Assembly: GCA_963514095.1 (NCBI GenBank)
Contig: OY741284.1
Location: forward strand, 8,474,016 to 8,538,015
DNA: 64,000 nt
DNA from: Eutrigla gurnardus
Lineage: Eukaryota > Chordata > Actinopteri > Perciformes > Triglidae
Reading direction: 5' to 3'
Shown here: positions 43,625-55,247 of the stretch, piece after piece
How the letters are laid out: every line of letters begins with the position of its first letter
Numbering within the stretch: the first letter of the stretch is position 1
Program-made: the position numbers and the translations under genes
The notes under the pieces: model-generated
The model's input: the letters and a program-made list of their open reading frames with translations, nothing else
Databases searched by the model: none
What the model was told of the DNA's origin: nothing

Positions 43625-44999
43625 TTTTACGGAAGGATCATGCGTTTTATTGTCGTACATTTCTAAGTATAATTGATCAAAATGTGAACTCAATTTTTCT
43701 GTTACTGGCCAATACATCATCCCTCTGACTTCTTTATAGATTCCCTGGTGTACTATTATGATGCCTGTTAATACGTTAAAGGAACAGTAACACTAGTTTA
43801 GTTAAGTTCACCACAAAGACTGGAATCTGCTACCCTGACTCTGTCAAAGGCGGCAACCCTCGGCTTCTGAAAAGCGAAGCCAATGCTGAAGTGCCTTAAA
43901 CTGTCATTCTCTCTGCTGGCCATCAGGGGGCGACTCCTCCTGGTTGCAAAAAGAAGTCTGATTGTATAAAAGTCTATGAGAAAACTTGATGTATTATCTC
44001 AGTAAACATTGTACACATTAGTTTATGGTCTCAATCTCTAGTTTCAAGTCTTCTTCAATCCAGCATGATGTTCATTTATTAAATTATAGACCGTAAAATA
44101 GACCATAAAGCAGCGTATGATTTAGGGTGTCCATCAGTTCCACCAGTAGCTCCTCTGCAGTCTAAATACGATCACTTCTGTTCACTGGTTGCAAAGATTC
44201 AAACTCAAGGCTTTGAAACAGTAGTCCGAAGATTACAAAACGTGCCTACTTAACCAATCAACAGAGACATCCTCTCGTCTGATTCGTTGTTTTTGTCAAG
44301 AGTTGACATTTCAGAGTATTTCCAAAAACGTGGACCTACTCTTCAAAAGCTAATCTCACGAATAAATATTTACAAGCTGGAAAATGAATGGGTTTAAAAT
44401 GAAGTGGAAGCTTAAGAGCGGTAACTGAGATACCTCAGGGTTGCAAAATTGCATGTTAATCCCAGTGAAACACTCACATGTGTGAAATGTCAGAATCGGT
44501 AGAATCAAAGAGACCGAAGGTCATTTAAAAGCTTTAAAAGCTATAAAACCAAATAGAGGCCTCCTGCTGCTTTCTCACCAAAGAAACCCAAGTACCATTC
44601 AAATCCCCCGGATAATCATCCCCCAGACCAGTTTTATGAGTTGTTTTTTTTTTATGGGTCACTCAAGGTAAAGAGGAAACCAAGTCGTTTTGCTTTTGTG
44701 TGCACAATGTGGAGGTTTGTTTCAGCAGCGGGACAGTCTCTACTGTAGACCAACTGTCACCAGGACTATGAGAAACTCCTTTTCAGCTTTTAATCATTTT
44801 TGTTCAGCAAAAGATACGTACATTTGTGCAACATTAGATTCATGTACATTTCTTTTAATAGGATGCCAAACAAACCCATCTCTCCCTCTATGCAGAATAA
44901 TAACCCAACACTTTAGAGGACTCTCCATCTGCTCTCAAAGATTCCTGATTGAGTTTATGTTACAGTGTAATTGAAATAATCCTTAGCAAAGCTCTTGAG
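43625..44999. other. Convergent intergenic spacer, sema3c to cd36
   Basis: The two genes point at each other and their likely 3' ends are about 1.4 kb apart. The first part is an interspersed repeat (43855-44140); the rest shows no gene. The 94-codon frame at 44690-44974 is not recognised. Confidence 0.6.
43855..44140. repeat. Common percomorph interspersed repeat
   Basis: The text 'ctggccatcagggggcgact' (about 43917) followed by 'ttgcaaaaagaagtctgatt' (about 43943) and 'tttatggtctcaatctctag' (about 44022) matches a repeat I know to occur in very many percomorph loci. Its class is not clear to me. Borders are approximate. Confidence 0.6.
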
Positions 45000-45000
45000 C

Positions 45001-45154
45001 TTTAATGAAAAAAAAAAATCACAGTATTCCCCCTCTTGGTATCGAAAGGAAGTAAGACATTATAAATAACAGTGAAATTACAAAAAAAGTGCAAGTCTAT
45101 ATCAAAAGGGTCTGATGTCCCGTAGCAGCGTAAATGCACTTGTGCGTGGTTGGA
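45001..45154 (-). other. cd36: cd36 3' UTR with ATTAAA signal
   Basis: Downstream of the stop codon on the minus strand, the hexamer ATTAAA occurs at 45006-45001, about 150 bases past the stop. No AATAAA lies closer. The UTR end is inferred. Confidence 0.45.
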
Positions 45155-48100
45155 TCACGCCAGCCGGCTCCGGCTGTCGCTCCTCCTCACCACGCAGTAG
45201 GAGATGAGGCACAGGAGGAAGACGGCCACACCCGAGCCCAGCATCGCATTCTGTATGATCTCCAACATCTGGATGCGGGACACGAGCTCCCCCTTGATCC
45301 TGTCTGCCGTGGAGTCGTCCAGCGTTGCCGTCTGGTTGGTGCGGACGGAGACGGGGAGAAAGAAAGAGATCATTATGCATCCTAGACGAACACACTCTAC
45401 ATGACTGCAGGGCTCTGCTTTTTGATCTCACCTCATTCATCCAAACAAGAGGGAATATGGTGTAATCCTTTACTTTCTTAAGCACGCTGCGGGGAGAAAA
45501 GCGTAAATTAGTATTCAGTGCATGACGGCAACTCAAACTTTGTTTTGTGGTCTTATTGTCTTCTTGTCTTTGTCATGACAGGAGAGACATGGAGTGAACT
45601 CAAACTCGAACTTTCTTTCAGAAAAAGTTTGACATTTTTGGAAAACTACCCCTCAACAGTATTGACTTTCTTTCCGAAGCAGAAGATAAAAAGTTAGAGA
45701 CCTCAGGCAGCATAGTCGTATTGATCATGAGTGAGCGTGAGAGACGCACCACACATAAAACAAATTGTCATTTTTTATGAAGTAAACAAACCAGATTGTG
45801 TTCATTGGTTGGCAGATTTTGTAAGCCAGGCTAGCATTGCCACCTGCTCTCAGTCTTTACGCTAAGCTACGCTAACTAGCCGCTGGCTGTGACTTTACAT
45901 TCACCATACAGATATGACAGTGGTCCCAATCGTCTCATCCAGCTCTCACCAAGAAAAGCAGAACTTACGTGATGACCTTCGATGGTCCATACATCATATT
46001 CACTTGGATTCTCTTGGCAAACCTCAAGGTGAACCCAGTTGTCTGGTGGAAAAATAACTCAAGAAAATTAGCATCAGAGTTGCCGCCCCTAGAAGTCCAA
46101 AATGGTGGAAGATATTAGCTCGTACAGGCTCCACGTCCAGGTAGGTGGCATGGTGCTCCTCGCTGGGACTGAGGCCCTCCACCGTATCTCGGAGGGACTG
46201 ACTGCCGTGGAGGAAGTGGGGCAGGGAGATGTAGATGGGTTTCCCTGTTCACATGGCAGAGAGAAACACCATTATTATCAAGCTGACGAGCAGAATAATA
46301 AGAACGTTGCCTTGACTTCCACCAAAGTAAAGCTGACCTTCTTTACAGGAGCTGATGTCCAGCACTCCAGCCAGGGTGCAGTTTTTGGTGGTCTTTTTGT
46401 CCCTGCAGAAACACTGGTTGTCTGGGTTGACGGTAGGGGAGGCCATCGTGTTTGCCTGGAGGGCGAAGCGATACACTTCAATCCCTTTCAGATTAACGCT
46501 CTTCTCGAAGCTAGCCGACACAGACCTGAAGAAAACGACAACAAAGAGATCATCATCACCCAGCAATCTATTGGTGTGCAACTTAACTCAGCCTGACTGA
46601 CTGTGATCTCGGTATTGGAAAGCTGTGACCTCTAGTGGTTACAGAGAGGAAAGTCCAAATGATGATGTTAAATCTCACTGCCCCGTCTAATGTCAGCAGA
46701 GCAGTCAGATGATAATTGCTCCTGTAAAATGAAACGCTTCATCACCTGCAGATGTCTGATGAGAAGAAATAGACAGGCTTCTTCTTGTTCACAAAGGGAG
46801 GGAAGGAAGTGGCGTCTGAGAAAGAGGAGGGAGAAGAGGTCAGAAAGGTCACTCGCCTGCCTCGAGAGCTGCAGGAGTTATAAAAAAGGTTGAGAAAGGA
46901 GCCCCACCTGTCCCGTTGATCATGTCACAGTACTTGTTGTCCCAGAAACGTAAGCTCCTGTCGGGCAGAATAAATTTGTCAGACGAGGTATTTGGTTTTA
47001 GCATCCTAAAATATTCCAGTTTTCAGGGGGGGAGCTGAATTCTCACAGCAGAATCTGTACAACCTGATTAAGCTGATTTGATCAAACAGCCTAAAATATC
47101 ACTAGAACAAAAACTTTATTCCTAATCAAACTCACTTCTCCCCTTGCCACCGGTCTATTATTCCCACTTTGGAGATGTCGTCCTTCCCAGTGAAGACATT
47201 GTAGTAGCCATCATATGTGCCATTGTACTAGGAAAAAACACATTTGATTTAATACAATAATAAAATAGAATTTCTGAGGTGTAACTGCTAACTAATATGT
47301 GTTTACTTACAGGTTCAAATATTCCCACAGTTTTTTTCAACATGGGGTCGGTGTAACCCCATAGCATCTCGCTGACCGTGCGATTCTGGAACAAGGAGGA
47401 GTTGGTTCCCTTTATCCAGTTTTGCAGCAAACTGTGAAGCAGTTTCGGAACCAGTGAGTACGCTCCCTGAAAAGAAAACGCCAAACACAAACATCTATCT
47501 TTATATTCATAAAAAAAGGATCGGCGGTAGTGTGGGTTATAAAAGTCAACTGTACGGTTCCATAATTATACAAGCGGAAATCTGCTTCGCAAGCTAGTCC
47601 TGTGGAGATAAGCTGGAAAAGACTCTTCTTTTATGACTGTGATCTTGCATCATTTCTGAGTTGCCAATCATTTGAACCTTAAAGTTTGGAGATAAAGAAC
47701 TGTCCCCATAAAACAAACTTCCATTGTAAAATGATCATTTCTGCGAACACAGCAGCATGCTTGTCCCAATGCTAATAGCAGCCTCAGGTCTTCTTACACC
47801 ACCTGTCAAGTCTGAGCTCAGGATCTAAGCTTGTTTTTAGTTTGTCTTTGTTGTTAAAAACTCTCACATATCAATACTTCCTCACATTCCTACACTCCGT
47901 CTTTTTTTGTGACCAGAAAGATTTCAAATTCAATCATAATTTAGCTGATTTTCTCAACATGGCTACAGCTGAGCTAACGGTGCTAAAAAGAAATCTATTT
48001 CTTTGTATCTTATATGATATATAATAATATAATATAAGATAATATATTTTTCTTCCTGCTTACATCAGCTTGAGCCAACAAATAAATATCATGACATCCA

Positions 48101-49651
48101 TCAATCAATTTGCAACTTGTAGCAGACGATCAAATTAAAATTCCTCCCGACGTTATGCCTGCCTTTCCTGTTTCGCACGTCAAAGAAGTTAGCCTTGAAA
48201 TTACGTTCCGGCTCAACTTTAATGTCTCAGAGTCCGAACAAAATTTTTGTTGCAAGAAAAAAAAATGTGTTTGCATTCCTTAGGGTATATTGTGTGTCAT
48301 TTCATTTTATTTTGAAATAACCTGAAGGGCGAACCCTCCATGGGGTTGCAACTTAAATCGGAGGGATCGCTTGATAATTAACAGGATGGGAAGAAGAAGC
48401 ATGCTGCTTTTCTGCTGTAGTATTCATCGTTGGGAATATTATCTCACCCGTGCTTTTGTTGTGAAAGTTTTCAGGCTATTACGAAACATTCAAAGGAACG
48501 ACCTGGGAAGCACACCGCTTATTATCACAGTGGGGCAACGCATGACGGGGCAGCACAGCTTGTCTTGGCACAGCTCGCCCCGGTCTTGGAACCGAGGTAC
48601 GGTGACTATTAAGGAGCGCTGAGTCAAGTCAGGAATCACCGCGCACTCACTTACAGCCACAGCCAGGTTGAGGGAGGTGACGACGTCGTCCTCGGGTCCC
48701 ACCGACATGGACGGCTCAAAGATGACGCCGATGGGGAGCTGGTAGGAGACAGTTTGATTGGCGTTGAATGTGACGTTCTCTTTGGGGAGATATCTGGTCC
48801 TAAATAGGGGAAGACAGTCTTGCTTAAATATTTCATTTCCTTAGAGGTATCTTCTGTTACATCAGATAAATGTGATGGAAGGGCTCCTTTAGAAAAATCA
48901 TCAAGATGTCATAAACAAATCCTCCTTACCTGTAGGTGTAAGGTCCTTTCTCCACGACCACGGGGTTCACTCCGCTCTGCAACACCTCCGCGGCGTTCTG
49001 CACGTCGAACAACCAGAACTGCCTGTACACCTTTGCTCCGGTCTCAACCCAGTTGTCGTACGCCGTCGTTCCGGGCTCGATGACGGCTTCCTAAACAGCG
49101 ATGAAGACAGTCAGAGGGTCTATTTTTAACTTTCCCTCAAGTCTGCCAGCAGGCCAGCTGCCCCACTGATACAGGAAAAGGGTGGATGCTCCGCTCTAAA
49201 AAAAGGATTACATTCTCATCTCCGCGCCGTCATTTGTAAAAAAAATCACAAAACCTGATCTTTTTGATGGATGAAAACAAGGCTCACTTACTGCACGGCT
49301 TCTTGTTTACCATTTGAAGCAGCTTTCACACACACTCACACACACACACACACACCTCTTGCCTCCTGTTTCTCCTGATTCACCTTGATCTCGGCGTGCA
49401 CACACACACACACACACACCTCTTGCCTCCTGTTTCTCCTGATTCACCTTGATCTCGGCATGCACACACACACACACACACCGTCACTCCCCTGCTCTCC
49501 AACCCAGGGTGAAACTGAGCACCCTTACCTTTTCCACCGTCCCCTTGATGACGCCGTTCCCAAGGGGGATGAGGACGCCACCCAGGATGGCCACCGCCGC
49601 CCCGAACACGGCTCCAGCTATCAGCCCGCACCTTCTGTTGCAGCAGCCCAT
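45155..49651 (-). CDS. cd36: CD36 scavenger receptor / fatty acid translocase, complete, 12 coding exons
   Basis: Plasma-membrane receptor for long-chain fatty acids, oxidised LDL and thrombospondin (family knowledge). Exons in coding order: 49651-49529, 49090-48930, 48799-48655, 47466-47311, 47227-47136, 46957-46908, 46815-46746, 46525-46338, 46244-46126, 46042-45969, 45486-45432, 45331-45155. The total is 1410 nt, 469 residues (human 472), and all phases close. Topology: short N-terminal tail MGCCNRRCG, membrane helix about 8-30, large extracellular loop, second helix about 434-457, short cytoplasmic tail. All six CD36 disulfide cysteines are present (236, 265, 304, 306, 315, 326). Matching blocks: VYRQFWLFDVQN, LWGYTDP, CDMINGTD, VNLKGIEVYRF, VLDIS. 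LIMP-2 (scarb2) and SR-B1 are less likely because the termini and length follow CD36 and the neighbours are gnai1 and sema3c. The in-frame ATG at 49822 is not used here because the family starts at MGC. Confidence 0.96.
45487..45968 (-). repeat. cd36 intron with interspersed teleost repeat (about 45625-45955)
   Basis: The intron between coding exons 10 and 11 contains 'aagccaggctagc' (about 45821), 'cagtctttacgctaagctac' (about 45851) and 'cagatatgacagtggtccca' (about 45909). This order of motifs is typical of a highly repeated percomorph sequence. It fills most of the intron. Class not named. Confidence 0.55.
47467..48654 (-). other. cd36: cd36 intron between coding exons 3 and 4
   Basis: The largest intron of the gene, 1188 bp, with normal splice sites at both ends. 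An AT-rich palindromic patch lies at about 48010-48050. No exon or named repeat seen. Confidence 0.7.
49334..49482. repeat. 64-bp tandem duplication with (CA)n segments in cd36 intron 1
   Basis: A unit made of 'cctcttgcctcctgtttctc', then 'ctgattcaccttgatctcgg', then a CA run occurs twice with a 64-base period (starts at about 49355 and 49419), differing by one base besides CA length. Three CA runs result (about 49334-49354, 49399-49419, 49462-49482). It lies 46 bases from the exon 1 donor. Confidence 0.88.
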
Positions 49652-49730
49652 GGTGGTGTGCGTTTCCCCTCCTCCGTCGGTCTGTGCGTCCGTCCGTCTG
49701 TCTGCCTTCCCTCCTTCTGGCTCAGTGTTT

Positions 49731-49769
<39 letters not shown>

Positions 49770-49945
49770 AAGTGTGTGTGTGCTGGTGTTATGCAGCTCG
49801 TCTGAGCGTTGTGTCCCGGCAAGCAGCAGAAGTGGCACAGGGAGGCTGCACCATCAGAGGAGCTGACAGAGCAGCGGAGGCCGGGTAAAGGTACAGACTC
49901 CTCTGGCAGCCGCTCAGGGACCTCCTATGGCCGTTATATAATGAT
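49652..49945 (-). promoter_or_regulatory. cd36: cd36 5' UTR and possible promoter
   Basis: Upstream of the MGC start on the minus strand lies a (CA)n tract (plus strand TG at about 49733-49769), then GC-richer sequence, and a TATATAA-like motif at about 49941-49934 read on the minus strand. If that is a TATA box, transcription would start near 49905 with a 5' UTR of about 250 bases. Further 5' exons cannot be excluded; many CD36 genes use them. Confidence 0.3.
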
Positions 49946-51549
49946 GAGGCAGGTTCAAGGTTCAGCTGAGCGTTCCAGCCCAGGTATCAGGACTATCTGA
50001 CCAGGTGATAACAGCCACAATATGCAGAGGAGAAAGGTTGAAAAGAGAAGTTGCCAAATAAACGTGGAGGTGTGCATAAAACGGAGCTCACTCCTGGAGA
50101 CACGCAGTTTTTTTGTTTTCATTCACTTTCTTATATTCTAACATTGAGTAGTTAGACTCATCAGGAATCAAAAGGATTCATCAGGATGTGAGATATCAGG
50201 TCTAGATATCCAATGACCTGGAAGATTTCATTCATTCTTTTATCTCTCGTCTCCTCCCCACTTTCTGCTTCCAAGAGACAGGAAAGGGGAACGTATAAAT
50301 GATTAAGTGTATCCTCATTGTGCAGAGAGAGTTGAAAAAGAAGCTTGTCTGCACTTTGCATTTTCATCAGGGATTTTAAAAGGAATTGTCTAGCTAACTT
50401 AATGTTTGTGACAAATGGCTGCCTTGCACATGGGACAATCAGCAGCAATATAACATCAGTAGGTGGATGCAATCCTCTTTTTCTATTTCTTTGTCAAGAT
50501 TTAAAGTTTTAAATAAGATTTAAAGTTTTAAATAAGTTCACTTTAAAATGCTTGATCCTACACTTCCCATGCAACTGATAGTGTTTTTTCCTAACATCCT
50601 TCCTCCCGGGTAAATACACATGTCAAAATGCACATAGTCGGTTTATAATACAGGCTTTCTGTCATCAATCTGAATTATAGAAACCATAACAACCCTGATA
50701 GCACCGCTAATAAATGCACTTAAATGATGATGAACGGCTGTAGAATGCTTCTGCTCTCTATCAAGTCATAAATGTTCCATAAATTATATACAACTAAACT
50801 GCATCGTCAATCATTCATCGGAACTTCATTCAGTAGCCTCTGGCTCCTGCATTCGGCTGAACCTTATCATCTCTAAAAAATAATAATAATCTTCCTGTTT
50901 TATATTCTATTAAGAGGAACTTATCAGTCTGTATGAATTATATCTTTATATGTTTGTTTATAATGAAAATGTAATCACATAAATGGAGAACGGGGGAGTC
51001 AGCCTGCACTAGTTCATCGATGTATATCCCCACACCATCGAGTCCTCCAGAGACCGGCTTCATCTTCCTACGTTAACCCTCTGATTACAGAGTTTACCCC
51101 AGATGGAAGCCTTAATAACGGGGTGTTGAATGTGCAGGCGAGGGCTTTTGTCACCGAGGTTGAATGTTTGCCGGAAGCCAGAACTCGCGTCAAGGACAGA
51201 AGCATTTAGCGCTTGCTAATCTGGATGTGGTTTCATCCACAGTTGGAGGCAGATAGTGTTCTTTGTCAAATCTCGTGGATCAAGACGGATTCTGAGACTT
51301 CCAGTCGGCTTGCCAGTTCATTCTTTCAGTGGGCTGAACCATTTTCTTCACAAGTCTTATGTTCTTTGTGGTACATCACTCTCTTCTGGTGCTATTGTGT
51401 TTGTTTCCCTCGTAGGCAGCCAATGCCTTCGAAAAACAAATTTTTATTCAGAATCACCTAGATTGGCCAAATATGTGTAGCCTGCAGTCCTGTACTTACA
51501 CAGAAACAGAAATAACGTCAAGGAACAAGGACAACAAAGCTAGTAGTGA
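49946..51549. other. Divergent intergenic spacer, cd36 side
   Basis: No gene recognised. A 19-base unit (agatttaaagttttaaata) is repeated twice in tandem at 50497-50534. The spacer between cd36 and gnai1 should hold the promoters of both. Confidence 0.65.
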
Positions 51550-52574
51550 TACAGCCATGCAAAAAAATTAGGACACCCTATGAAAATGTTTTTTTAAGCA
51601 TATTTAGACGTATATTTAACATCAATTTTAACAATGAGACATTCAAGTAATATAACTAAACAAGTAAAACTGAAGAAAATACTTTTTAAAACTTCCTGTA
51701 AAATGTAATAAAATAAAAATGCAATTTCTGGTGAAGAATAAATTAGGACACGCCCACATCTTTTCCCACTTAAAATAGCTGAAATCACACACAGGTGTAT
51801 GACATCAGGTGCACATGATTAGAACATTGTTACTCAGCATTTTGAAGAAGGCTTGCCCTATTTAAACCATTCAGTTTGGTGTGCTCCTGACTGTTGGCGT
51901 GAGAGTGAACACCATGGTGAGATCGAAAGACCTGCCTGAGGTCTTCAGAAAGAAGATTGAAGCAGCTTATGAGTCTGGTAAGGGATTTTAAAAAGATCAC
52001 AAAATATTTTGAAATCAGCCTTTCCACTGTCTGGAAAATAGTCTACAAGTGGAGGAAGTTCGAAACAACTGCCAACATGCCCAGGTTCTGGCTGTCCAAG
52101 CAAGTTCACCCCGAGAGCAGACCGCAAGACCGCTTTTCCAGGAAGACATACCAGTAAATCCACCGAGGACTGGCTGAAAAACAAGTGGTGGTGAGTCCTG
52201 GAATGGTCCAGTCAAAGCCCAGATCTTAATCCCATTGAGATGCTGTGTGACTTGAAACAGGCTGTACATTTAAGAAACCCCTCAAACATCTCGCAGGTTA
52301 AAGAATTCTTGCATTGAGGAGTCTCGGACCGATGCCAGAGACGTGTAGAGGGTTACAATAAGTGTCTCACTGAAGTTATTTCAGCCAAAGGGGGTATCAC
52401 TATTAGGGGGTAGGGTGTGCTAACTTTCTCCTCAGTTAGAATATGCATTTATGTAAAACAATGTTATTTTTGTCTTTCTTTTCCAGAGATGCTAAAAACA
52501 AGATAAGATCGATATGTGAACATTTCTTAATGATATATTTAATGGGGTGTCCTAATTTTTTTCATGTGACTGTA
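51550..52574 (+). mobile_element. Defective Tc1/mariner element, about 1.0 kb
   Basis: The inverted ends share AAAAAAATTAGGACACCC after a TACAG-type tip. Both ends are bounded by TA, the target duplicated by Tc1/mariner elements. Between them is the wreck of a transposase gene on the plus strand (see pseudogene entry). The element is shorter than an intact Tc1 copy (about 1.3-1.6 kb), so internal sequence is missing. Confidence 0.88.
51914..52395 (+). pseudogene. Broken Tc1-like transposase
   Basis: Translation from the ATG at 51914 gives a plausible Tc1 N-terminus (VRSKDLPEVFRKKIEAAYES) and stops at about residue 25 because of a one-base shift. The helix-turn-helix part (KKITKYFEISLSTVWKIVYKW) continues in another frame from about 51986. 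Then most of the catalytic DDE region is absent, and the far C-terminal part (SWNGPVKAQI-like, then the end of the gene) follows with several stops. It cannot make an active transposase. Confidence 0.82.
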
Positions 52575-54790
52575 GGTTTAAATATAAATATGTACTAAAG
52601 CACCAATGACAAACGATAAAATGAGAAATACAAAGTCTATACACAAGTCAAGGCTCTGTAAATGGTAAGAATCCAAATCTTTCACATTTCTTTTTTACGA
52701 TTGTAATTGTGTGCTTTTTTTTCTCTCTCTCTCTCTCTCTCTCTTGTATTTCAGTTCTCTCTCTTTTTTCCTGTCTGTCAATTTCTCATTTTTGGTGTTT
52801 TCCCCTCTTTTTGTGCTTTCAGTTAAAATAGTGCCATATTATAATTGTTAAACTTTAATTTGTGTTGTATTAATTATTGTTGTGGTTGTTTTATTTTGTA
52901 ACTACAGCTCTGTTCTGTTAGGATAAACATTTTCCAGTCCATATTTCCAGCTCTGTAACTCTGACGTTACATATTATCACCACTGGAGGGCAGCACCACC
53001 ATTCCCTCGCCTCCCACCGCCTGTTCAGTACAGGAGGCCTGCCCATGTGTTTCATTCCACCGAGTCTCTCTGCCAAAGACCTGCCTCTGTCTGGTCAAAC
53101 CCCATTCCTGTCACAACAGTTCCAAACTCACCTGACTGACTGTATTGTTCTTGCAGGCCCAGCTTCAATATTTGCTGAGGAGATCAGTATGTGTGGTCAT
53201 AAGATAAGACCTGGAGACTTTATTGAAAACACATCATTAATAATATTTATGACTGTTTTATACCCATCTAAAACAAACTTTGCAAACGGGAGTCATAGCT
53301 TTTCTTTCATTCTTATTAATTGGGGGTTTAATGAGTTATTTTTATTTTCTAGTCTGTGTTTTTAATATGTGTCATGTTTTGCTAAATTAAATTATTTCCT
53401 TAATCTCTACCATGGGTTAAAGTGTGTTTAACAAACCTGTTTCTCTGTGTGGAAAGACAACTGTGTACACAAATGACAGTGTGCCATCTTTTATTCGTTT
53501 ATACATTTGATTAAATGAATAAACAGTGACTCACATCAGATAACCATTGTCCCATTTCCTTGTATGTTAAGATTTCCACACTTAGCCTCACTAAAAAATA
53601 AATATACCCTCATATTAACATATGGTATTAATCATTTATAACTAGGAAGATGAATGCACTTCATGTTAGATACAATGACAACCATTAAGGGATATACCTC
53701 TGGCTCTCATTTCAAACCTGGAGAGATTCCTGGATGACAAACAGGAACTCCTGCAACCAGTGTGGGATCAGAAACCTCCGATTTGCATGTACTCTTCCAG
53801 AAAAAAACCCACACATGCAAAATGAATCTCCCATGGAAAAGCAGGGTTGTTTACCCCATGAGGCTTTGTGTGGAATATTTCGACGTGAACACCGGCAACC
53901 TTTGGACAGACCGGCTAAATTATTTAAACCACAAACAATGATCATGTACAACCGAATGGGTGATGAGACCAACACTGCCCCAGTTAGAGGTTTGGTTACC
54001 ATGGGAACAATGCATGCTAGAAATATAAGTTACACACTTACAGTATAGCATTAACAGGTAATTTGATCAGAGAAGTGTTAACTTGTGTTAATATGTTCAA
54101 TACAAGGATTTTTGTTAAACTCACCATTTGATGCTCACAGGATAAATTATCATCTTTATTGTACATCATAATAATGACAGACACGTGTTGGGGCCAAAAA
54201 GTGAAATGATGTATTTTTTTTAAATGTAGGTACCAGTGAGTAAAGTTAGATTGTGTGTGCAGGTTTAAAATTCGTCCCGCTGTCCGGATGTTTCCGGTCT
54301 AGGCGCCTACCTCCAAAATAAAGGCGTCAAAATAATCTTTTTTTCCCTCTTCCTTTTTTTCCTCTTTTACCCGTAAGAACTGAAAAATAGATTGAAAATC
54401 ATGCAATAAAAGCATTGTAAGAGATCATCCTCCATCTTGTGATATACTAATGCAAACCACCTTCAGGAGTAGTCAAACATTTTTGATTGATTAGGAAATA
54501 CCAATAAGCCCATAAGACACATGCACACAGTAAGCGTGTTCCTTAATCTTTGATAGTCAATGGGGCTTAAAATAAGGCATAGGGAAGGATTTTGAGTTTA
54601 TATTTGGGGGGATTTGCCCTGTACATTTGAGTCTCAATCAATTATATGGGGTTCATTTTACTCGACACTGTCAACTGTCTTTATTTGACAGTACACAGCA
54701 GATTGATGATTGAAAATTAAGGGAGAGAGACGCAGATAACACGAGGTAACCCGGATGCCCCCATTTTAAGTCACTTTGGGAATGAATGCC
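52575..54790. other. Intergenic region upstream of gnai1
   Basis: Contains a (CT)n tract at 52722-52744 and otherwise AT-rich sequence. The 104-codon frame at 53734-54048 and the 106-codon frame at 53045-53365 resemble nothing I know. No RNA gene seen. Confidence 0.6.
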
Positions 54791-54799
54791 ATTGGTACC

Positions 54800-55247
54800 A
54801 TCATTTTGTCGTTAGGTTTGTGGAAATGACACCTTTTATTGTGAAGGACCGGAACGGAAGAGTGCTTGTTGTCGCTGCTGCTGGCGGAACAGCGAGCAGC
54901 TCTCTCCCAGTAGGAGCTGCACACACAACGTTAGCAGACGCCGCCGCAGCGAATGGAGGCGAACGGCTGGGAGACACATCACTGAGGAACTGTTTCGTTA
55001 TCAAAAGATATTTCCCCTCGGATGCCAGGAGGATTTAACCCTAGAAAAACCCCGCGGGCAGAAGAAACGCCACGAAATTTCTCGAAAAGTCGACTCGCTT
55101 TCCTTTATTTCCTCTCAACAGATCGATTGCCTGTCATTTAAAAAAAGGGCGTGTGCGCGGGTGAAGGCAGTTTTAACCATTTCATGTGGGTATATGTGGT
55201 GTTTTAGCTATTTTTACACCATCTGGGTCTGAGGGACACAATCGAGG
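54800..55247 (+). promoter_or_regulatory. gnai1: Probable gnai1 promoter / 5' UTR
   Basis: Sequence becomes clearly GC- and CpG-richer from about 54830 towards the start codon, as at a CpG-type promoter. No TATA box is seen. An upstream open frame of 72 codons (54820-55038) ends 209 bases before the gnai1 start; if transcription begins above it, it would act as an upstream ORF. The TSS is unknown. Confidence 0.4.

Noticed and set aside
46102..46596. 164-codon plus-strand open frame within cd36
   Set aside because: Antisense of cd36 coding exons 8-9 and the intron between them; the minus strand encodes the conserved CD36 cysteine region.
49484..49822. Extended cd36 start at 49822
   Set aside because: It adds a repeat-encoded His/Thr stretch before the conserved MGC N-terminus; the family start at 49651 is preferred.
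53734..54048. 104-codon frame in the cd36-gnai1 spacer
   Set aside because: No recognisable domain, no splice or promoter context; reported only as part of the spacer description.
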